Assembly (NCBI GenBank): GCA_945869475.1
Contig: CAMBOV010000003.1
Coordinates: forward strand, 62,001 to 126,000
Length of the DNA stretch: 64,000 bases
Direction of reading: 5' to 3'
From: Singulisphaera sp. GP187
Lineage (GTDB): Bacteria > Planctomycetota > Phycisphaerae > Phycisphaerales > SM1A02
The notes under the pieces were generated by a model, which made no database searches, was not told the DNA's origin, and saw only the letters and a list, made by a program, of their open reading frames with translations. Of the stretch, positions 62,330 to 64,000 are shown piece by piece. A program made the position numbers and the translations under genes. Every line of letters starts with the position of its first letter. Position 1 is the first letter of the stretch.

Positions 62330-63589
62330 ATGATTACCTTTCACTACCAAGGTCTTGGCGGCACAGCGAGCGGAGGAACGATCCAAGCAGGCGACCGTGC
62401 CGAAGCGCTTCGCATGCTCGCCCAACAAGGGATCATCGCAACATCGCTCGACGATCCTTCGGCTCGTGCGACTCCCTTACACGGAGGCGTGCGAGCGATC
62501 AAAAGCGGCAAGGGCGCCAAGAGTGTGCGCGGCGGTCCTGCACGTCCTTCGATGTCACGCACTGAATTGACAAGTCTGATTCGAGAACTCGCGACGGCAC
62601 TCGAGGCAGGATTGCCGCTGATGCAATCACTGCGCACTGTGCGCAGGCAAGCCTCCGGTCGTGCGCTTCCGGTGATTCTCGACTTCCTCATTGAACGCGT
62701 CGAGGCAGGCATTCCATTGCATCAGGCGGCGAAAGAGTATGGACCGCCATTCGACGACATGACCGTCGGCATGTTTCGTGCGGCCGATGCATCGGGTCGC
62801 AACGCCGAGGTCTTGCATCAACTCGCTGACTTACTTGATCGTTCGGTCGAACTGAAACGCGAAGTTGTTGGCGCGACGGTGTATCCGATGATCGTCGCAG
62901 CGTTGATCTCGGTGAGCGTGATTGTGCTCGTGACCTTTGTGCTGCCAAAGCTGATGGCGCCGATGATGGGTGATCCGAACAAGACGCTGCCCATGCCAAC
63001 TCTGGTCTTGCTCGGCCTCGCGGCATTCATCAAGATGTGGTGGTGGGCCATCATCTTTGCCATCGTGACCAGTGTGATCTTCTGGCGAGGTTGGATCGCG
63101 CAACCATCGAATCGGATGTGGGTTGACTCGACCCTGTTGCGGTTGCCGATCATCGGTCCACTGCTTCGAGATGTCGCAGTCGCTCGCTTCACACGCACGC
63201 TTGGCACACTTGTTTCAGCGGGAATTCCGATTCTTCAAGCGCTCCGCGTCGTGCGAGACACGCTGGGCAATGCGGCATTGATCTCAGCAATTGACGAGGT
63301 GCAAGAGCGTGTCACGACAGGCTCGTCGCTGGCCGATCCACTTGAACGGTGCGGGTTCTTTCCGCCGCTGCTCATTCAAATCGTCAACATCGGCGAGCGC
63401 TCTGGTCGGCTCGAAGTCATGCTGCTGCACGCCGCGACTGCGTTCGACCGCCAAGTCAATCAGTCACTCAAAATCTTTACAAAGGCACTGCCACCCATCC
63501 TGCTCGTCGTGATGGGACTTGTGGCTGGCTTTGTCTTGCTTGCAATTCTTCTTCCACTTCTTCAACTCCAAGACTCTATTGGCGGCTAA
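62330..63589 (+). CDS. gspF: Type II secretion system inner-membrane platform protein
   Basis: The 419-residue protein has two T2SSF repeats: 'LIRELATALEAGLPLMQSLRTV' ... 'VELKREVVGATVYPMIVAALISVSVIVLVTFVLPKL', then 'VARFTRTLGTLVSAGIPILQALRVV' ... 'KIFTKALPPILLVVMGLVAGFVLLAILLPLL'. Three or four helices anchor the platform that GspE acts on. ATG 62330 starts at 'MITFHYQG', the usual opening; a TTG at 62318 overlapping the gspE stop would add four residues. Confidence 0.92.
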   Translation: MITFHYQGLGGTASGGTIQAGDRAEALRMLAQQGIIATSLDDPSARATPLHGGVRAIKSGKGAKSVRGGPARPSMSRTELTSLIRELATALEAGLPLMQSLRTVRRQASGRALPVILDFLIERVEAGIPLHQAAKEYGPPFDDMTVGMFRAADASGRNAEVLHQLADLLDRSVELKREVVGATVYPMIVAALISVSVIVLVTFVLPKLMAPMMGDPNKTLPMPTLVLLGLAAFIKMWWWAIIFAIVTSVIFWRGWIAQPSNRMWVDSTLLRLPIIGPLLRDVAVARFTRTLGTLVSAGIPILQALRVVRDTLGNAALISAIDEVQERVTTGSSLADPLERCGFFPPLLIQIVNIGERSGRLEVMLLHAATAFDRQVNQSLKIFTKALPPILLVVMGLVAGFVLLAILLPLLQLQDSIGG

Positions 63590-63601
63590 CTCGAGGCACT
63601 C

Positions 63602-64000
63602 ATGATCAACTTCACTTCTCGTTCACCACAGTTGCGACTCTCATCTCATCGCCCACTTCGACGCGCCTTTACATTGATCGAAGTGATTGTGGCAGTGACC
63701 ATCGTCGCGATCGTCGCAGCAGTCGTGGCGCCGCGAGTCATGCGCTACATCGGCTCTTCGAAGACAAAGGTCGCCGCGACGCAAGTGGCATCGATCGCGC
63801 AACAGGTTCGCCTCTACATGGTGGAGTCTGGAATGAGTCGCTGCCCAACCGACTTCGATCTCGTGGTGCTCACCGAAGGAGAAGACCCAATCCTCGACGC
63901 TGCGGGACTGCTCGACCCATGGGGCAATCCATTCGTGCTGATCGTGCCAGGGAACGTGAACTTCGACTTCGACGTGATGTCGTATGGTGCCGATGGGCAG
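63602..64000 (+). CDS. gspG: Type II secretion major pseudopilin (partial)
   Basis: A total of 133 residues is visible, and the gene runs off the right edge. A 22-residue basic leader is followed by the prepilin motif 'RAFTLIEVIVAVTIVAIVAAVVAPRVM' (F+1, E+5), then 'QVASIAQQVRLYMVESGMSRCPTDFDLV' and 'LLDPWGNPFVLIVPGN', which match the GspG pattern of a helix followed by the xDPWGNPY loop. It starts at ATG 63602, 12 bases after gspF. Confidence 0.88.
   Translation, partial: MINFTSRSPQLRLSSHRPLRRAFTLIEVIVAVTIVAIVAAVVAPRVMRYIGSSKTKVAATQVASIAQQVRLYMVESGMSRCPTDFDLVVLTEGEDPILDAAGLLDPWGNPFVLIVPGNVNFDFDVMSYGADGQ

Overview
The window is a GC-rich, gene-dense chromosomal segment from a Planctomycetota bacterium, most likely of the class Phycisphaerae. 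The pointers are secreted proteins ending in a PAPGA-hydrophobic-RRRR PEP-CTERM-like tail (5.2-6.8 kb), others ending in a dockerin-like 'ADLxxDGxVDGADLAxVLAxW' module (7.0-10.9 kb), a truncated DUF2231 membrane protein of the planctomycete cytochrome type at the left edge, tandem prepilin-like proteins, a membrane Ser/Thr kinase, and a bacterial DNA topoisomerase VI. Genes for hldE, lpxK and a family 9 glycosyltransferase show a diderm envelope; ftsW, murG and murD show a peptidoglycan pathway. There are no tRNA, rRNA, CRISPR, phage or IS genes.

Layout. 0-3.4 kb (minus): partial DUF2231/cytochrome protein, a decayed dinB, murG and ftsW. 3.4-10.9 kb (plus): miaB, then four exported proteins separated by clear intrinsic terminators. 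10.9-19.5 kb (plus): a long closely packed run with two DUF4190-like membrane proteins, an MlaF-like ATPase, murD, a lipoprotein, ispF, an AdkA-like P-loop fusion protein, truA, a GT4 glycosyltransferase and a PIG-L/BshB1-type deacetylase. 19.5-29.6 kb: dut, a zinc-ribbon membrane protein, and a minus-strand unit reading ECF sigma, membrane protein, helical exported protein and a dipeptide-type ABC transporter with two C-type permeases. 29.7-35.8 kb (minus): HU-dnaB and a lipid A/heptose cluster (GT9-maf-lpxK-hldE). 35.9-44.5 kb: Ser/Thr kinase, RidA, two prepilin-like proteins behind a long leader, NfeD1-NfeD2-FloA and an LPG-synthase-like membrane protein. 44.5-48.1 kb (minus): Cys-cluster protein, rdgB and an acyl-CoA carboxyltransferase. 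48.3-52.4 kb (plus): rpsO-pnp, a cold-shock protein and a histidine kinase. 52.4-55.4 kb (minus): topoisomerase VI A and B. 55.5-64 kb: ndk, a sigma-70 factor, an MFS transporter, scoA, and a type II secretion/type IV pilus unit (exported helical protein, gspE, gspF, gspG) running off the right edge.

Two signals run across the whole window. First, about a dozen genes that are not inside operons lack a Shine-Dalgarno sequence and instead carry a TANNNT hexamer ending exactly 6-7 bases before the start codon, which fits leaderless transcripts. Ribosomal, cold-shock, pilin and secreted genes instead have a purine-rich ribosome site. Second, intergenic DNA is marked by perfect or near-perfect short tandem duplications (10-20 bp), including duplicated arms of two transcription terminators. 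The most unusual protein-level features are the archaeal-type topoisomerase VI pair and the AdkA-like fusion protein.
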